64,000 bases of DNA from an uncultured Bacteroidales bacterium (GTDB lineage: Bacteria; Bacteroidota; Bacteroidia; Bacteroidales; P3): assembly GCA_900317125.1 (NCBI GenBank), contig ONFR01000002.1, positions 1-64,000 of the forward strand. Direction: 5' to 3'. Below, in pieces: positions 61,208 to 64,000 of this stretch; position 1 is the stretch's first letter; each line of letters begins with the position of its first letter. The notes under the pieces were generated by a model. It did no database searches. It was not told the origin of the DNA and saw only the letters and a program-made list of their open reading frames with translations. The translations under genes were made by a program, and so were the position numbers.

Positions 61208-64000
61208 TATCAACGAGTATGATGTTGTCACTATTATGGATGGTGAGATTCAGCAACAGGATACTGTCACAGTCTGCTATCTGTGATAGCGTGTCAGTAT
61301 AAATGCCGGATAAGGTTAACAGTGTGTCGCGCCACATATATCTGTCGCACGCTGTGACCGCTATGCTGTCCTTAACCGTGTTACAGTTGGAGTGTACCCA
61401 ATGCTCCTCACGTCCTCCGGCACCAAAGTGTCCGTTTGCGTTGCGGATGTTGTCAGCCATCACCTTTAGTACATAGAGGCCAAACGCGTTGGTCTTATTT
61501 GCGATATGAACGGAATAGGTTGTGTCGTCCACACGACTGACGGTGACAGTGCTGTCCATCAACTCCACCCCATTGTTGCATTTCAGCGACATGTCGGCAT
61601 ATGTAAACGAGGTGTCGATGATGGGTTGGTTGAAACGCACTCGGAACGAGTCAAGTGTACTGCCAATAGCATGTATCGGGATGTCGAGTATTTCCTCCAC
61701 TTTCAGCATATCCTCTTTCAGTCGGAAGGTGACATTGTACGATGTCGGCCTTACTACCGTGAGAGTATCCACAATGTGCAAGCGGTTGTTGTATTCGGGA
61801 TCGAGACCAGCCACCAGATCAACAAAGGTCAGCCAGATATTGTCGAGCGGTATGCTGACGCTGTCGTCGCGCATGCAAGACACGATGTCGTACTTGCCTT
61901 GTCCCGGGTCGTAGGTTGAGGCATACTGCCAGCCGATGGTGTCGGGGAAGAGGGTGACACGCACCACAGTGTCAACCACCCGCACCAACTCGACGGTGCT
62001 GTCTGGCAGAGTCACTGTGTCCATATTCTCAACATAATGGTCAAACAAAGCGGAGTCTGTCCCAGCGACACTCACACTACGTCCCGAAGAGAAGTAAATG
62101 GTGTCGGGTCTGTTAAGGCCACCGTCGTTTGTAAGGAAGTCATGGATCGTGTCAGAGCCGGGTCTGTATTCCATCACCGTCTTGACGAGGCTGTGGGCAC
62201 GTGCCGAAACCAGGCTCAAGTCCCTGTCGTTTATCGAACTATTATGAATCACGTTAATATTGTCAACTGTGATAGTACCAAGTAGCGAACTCTTGAGCAG
62301 ATACTCAAGTGTGTGGGTCTCATCAGGTAGCACCGTACCTAGTACAATATCGCTCAACGGCTTTGAGCAAAATGCGCCGTCCATCATGGAATTCAGCATG
62401 GCGAGGTCGACCACCAGTCCCTGCCTGTTGTCCACAACTTGGGGAGAAAGAGAGGAGATACGCACATTCTCAGCACTGCCCGCTCCATTGTTCAGCACAC
62501 GCAACCCAATCGTGGCAGGGATGCTGGGCTCGATAACTGGGATGGTAAGCGGGTCGTCTGCAATGATGTTGTGCGTCACAAAGTAATCTATCTGTAGGTG
62601 TGGTGACGGATGTACGGTAAGTTTGACGGGTTTCAGTTCATCTGACATCTGAGCAGCCGTGAAGGGGTCAGTATAGGCTATTGAACCACCAAAAAGATAA
62701 GGTACTGGTGCCATAGGAGCAGCCGACATCAGCGGCACATACCTTACGGTAATAGTGCCAGTGCTGTTGGGAGCCAATGTGCCGAGAGAATCCACATTAT
62801 GTCTTCCGATGATTTGGATATCAAACATGTTTGAGCAGTCATGCCCCAAGGTGTCGCTCACGCCGAAGAGTAGCGACAGGTCACGCAATGCCACTGAGTC
62901 GTGAGGATTGTTGATGACCAGACGTCCCTCAAACGCCTCTCGAGTCATGGCTATCGACTGGTTGAACTGTAGCGTCACCCCGGCACATACCGATTTTTTC
63001 TTGGGGTAGCTCACCATCGAGTCTAATGTGGCCGTATACAATTCTTCTATCGACCAGTAGCCCTCATCCATGGCGGTCAGCTCCATCCGTTCCAATGCTC
63101 CGGTGGTGTTGGTGTCGAGATAGAAGAAGTCGAGTGAGTAGCCTGTCGGCACCATCGAAGGATTCAACCAGCCACGCTCATAGTACATCTTTGTCAAACA
63201 CCATCTATTTATATAACGCTTCAAGATTACTGTGTCAATTTCGATAATTGTGGTGTCATAGCTCTCCTTCAGTTGCTGAACGGTCGGGATAACCGTAGTT
63301 ACCAACCGGCGAGTAATAGAATACAACACCTCTGGATGTTCTCTAAATACCACCATAGAGTCGTCTACTAACTTGTAACGGATAACCTTGAGGGTGTCGT
63401 AGTATTTTTTTGCCAATCTGATGTTGTAGACATTGACATTGGTGTCGGAGCTGAAATTTACATTATATCCCCAAGGTATTTCTACAGAATCATTGGGACA
63501 TTCGGTTAAGGCACCGAAAAGGTCGTCAACGCAGAATGCTAATGGCTCAGCATAGGGGTTGCCGTCTCCTAACAATTGCATCAGTGCAGTCAGTGCGGCT
63601 TCTCCGTAGGCGGTGTTGAACACCGACGAGCTTCCGTCATTGCCGTCTCCCGTACTAGAAGTATTTCCATTGTCTGTCGACTGTTGTCCATAGTAGGCAG
63701 CCTGGTTCAGTAAGCGGATGGGGGTTTGTGATAATTGATTCGCGGTTCGTGCTATGGCCGCTGGGTCGCCACCATCTACTGCCGACTTCCACTGGTTGCT
63801 TTGGTCACGGTAGTTGTCGGCATTGTTCTGAGCACTGCCCTCGCTGTCGGTAGAATTATTTGTGTTGTATAAATGGTTGCTGCAGTCGAGAGCCGTCACT
63901 GTGGCTTTATACCAACAGGGCTGGCATTCCCAATCTGTTTCATTTTTCGGAAGCTTTGGCCAGTTGATGTGTGGCAAGGAATTGGGAGGAATAGTGTTAA
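61125..64000 (-). CDS. Large secreted protein, N-terminus beyond window edge, frame broken before its T9SS tail
   Basis: The frame is open to the last base of the window (a codon at 63977 is TTG inside an open frame, so not a start). The visible ~958 codons stop at 61125. Early part: SNHLYNTNNSTDSEGSAQNNADNYRDQS, VDGGDPAAIARTANQLSQ. Then beta-rich domains follow with many D-x-D-T and FxxxDS patterns (PHDSVALRDLSLLFGVSDTLG, APNSTGTITVRYVP, RVLNNGAGSAENVRISS), the look of a large Bacteroidota adhesin- or Ig-like scaffold. It ends with CDRYMWRDTLLTLSGIYTDTL and CDSYTWHDSIYTASS, then runs out of frame. No catalytic motif seen. Without its tail it could not be sorted by T9SS. Confidence 0.85.
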   Translation of the reverse strand, partial: NTIPPNSLPHINWPKLPKNETDWECQPCWYKATVTALDCSNHLYNTNNSTDSEGSAQNNADNYRDQSNQWKSAVDGGDPAAIARTANQLSQTPIRLLNQAAYYGQQSTDNGNTSSTGDGNDGSSSVFNTAYGEAALTALMQLLGDGNPYAEPLAFCVDDLFGALTECPNDSVEIPWGYNVNFSSDTNVNVYNIRLAKKYYDTLKVIRYKLVDDSMVVFREHPEVLYSITRRLVTTVIPTVQQLKESYDTTIIEIDTVILKRYINRWCLTKMYYERGWLNPSMVPTGYSLDFFYLDTNTTGALERMELTAMDEGYWSIEELYTATLDSMVSYPKKKSVCAGVTLQFNQSIAMTREAFEGRLVINNPHDSVALRDLSLLFGVSDTLGHDCSNMFDIQIIGRHNVDSLGTLAPNSTGTITVRYVPLMSAAPMAPVPYLFGGSIAYTDPFTAAQMSDELKPVKLTVHPSPHLQIDYFVTHNIIADDPLTIPVIEPSIPATIGLRVLNNGAGSAENVRISSLSPQVVDNRQGLVVDLAMLNSMMDGAFCSKPLSDIVLGTVLPDETHTLEYLLKSSLLGTITVDNINVIHNSSINDRDLSLVSARAHSLVKTVMEYRPGSDTIHDFLTNDGGLNRPDTIYFSSGRSVSVAGTDSALFDHYVENMDTVTLPDSTVELVRVVDTVVRVTLFPDTIGWQYASTYDPGQGKYDIVSCMRDDSVSIPLDNIWLTFVDLVAGLDPEYNNRLHIVDTLTVVRPTSYNVTFRLKEDMLKVEEILDIPIHAIGSTLDSFRVRFNQPIIDTSFTYADMSLKCNNGVELMDSTVTVSRVDDTTYSVHIANKTNAFGLYVLKVMADNIRNANGHFGAGGREEHWVHSNCNTVKDSIAVTACDRYMWRDTLLTLSGIYTDTLSQIADCDSILLLNLTIHNSDNIILVDTACDSYTWHDSIYTASSLSILPPLSTL

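Overview
The window looks like the chromosome of a Bacteroidales (Bacteroidota) bacterium that uses the type IX secretion system (T9SS). Four points support this. Several secreted proteins end in a type-A T9SS C-terminal sorting domain. Promoters have the Bacteroidota form (TTTG about 19 nt before TAnnTTTG) and Shine-Dalgarno sequences are generally absent. The epsilon ATP synthase subunit is short. Lipoproteins, PorT-like beta-barrels and a TonB-dependent receptor with a long N-terminal extension are common. I recognise no tRNA, rRNA, CRISPR array, prophage or insertion-sequence transposase. Both window edges cut a gene. Layout, left half. 1-5864 (minus strand): an edge-cut secreted beta-propeller-type protein; an atpD-atpC-amidohydrolase (MtaD-like) operon; and a Nudix hydrolase-dprA operon. 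6163-12699: a 2178-aa surface protein of alternating jelly-roll and Fn3 modules with a T9SS tail. 13434-19298 (plus): pyrE, a SUMF1-like protein, hpt, a small lipoprotein and a 1024-aa AsmA-like protein. 19557-23662 (minus): a three-gene operon for exported proteins, namely an M28 peptidase fused to a predicted beta-barrel, a small T9SS cargo and a Cthe_2159-like beta-helix protein. 23793-26568 (plus): a GltS-like transporter and a BamA-like barrel. Next come a PCMD-type T9SS protein and a Y-family polymerase (minus), a thioredoxin-fold protein lacking CXXC, and a TPR protein-outer membrane barrel-folC operon. Layout, right half. 38064-40284: a divergent lipoprotein and 1-pyrroline-5-carboxylate dehydrogenase. 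40362-44596: a duplicated cassette of outer membrane barrel plus S41-peptidase lipoprotein, two copies in a row. 44606-47415 (minus): a metal or cobalamin-type binding lipoprotein, fabG and gapA. 47588-51032 (plus): mtgA, xerD, a YkvA-family protein and an MsrA-fRMsr fusion. Then a TonB-dependent receptor, a small acidic-basic helical protein, two adjacent DUF4230 proteins, a lone sufB, a TrmH-family methyltransferase, and an ECF sigma-anti-sigma-barrel operon. The right edge holds a large T9SS protein whose sorting tail is cut off by a 20-bp tandem duplication. The least expected signal lies between genes. Three 101-bp elements (13151, 37723, 51046) share terminal inverted repeats CGTTCAAT/ATTGAACG and three direct 11-bp iterons placed exactly 10 bp from one end. 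A second element family has CCCAAATCGGTC termini (5959 and 37517). A third repeat (TGGATGTTGATATG) occurs at 14108, 27944 and 30804. None of these carries a convincing gene.
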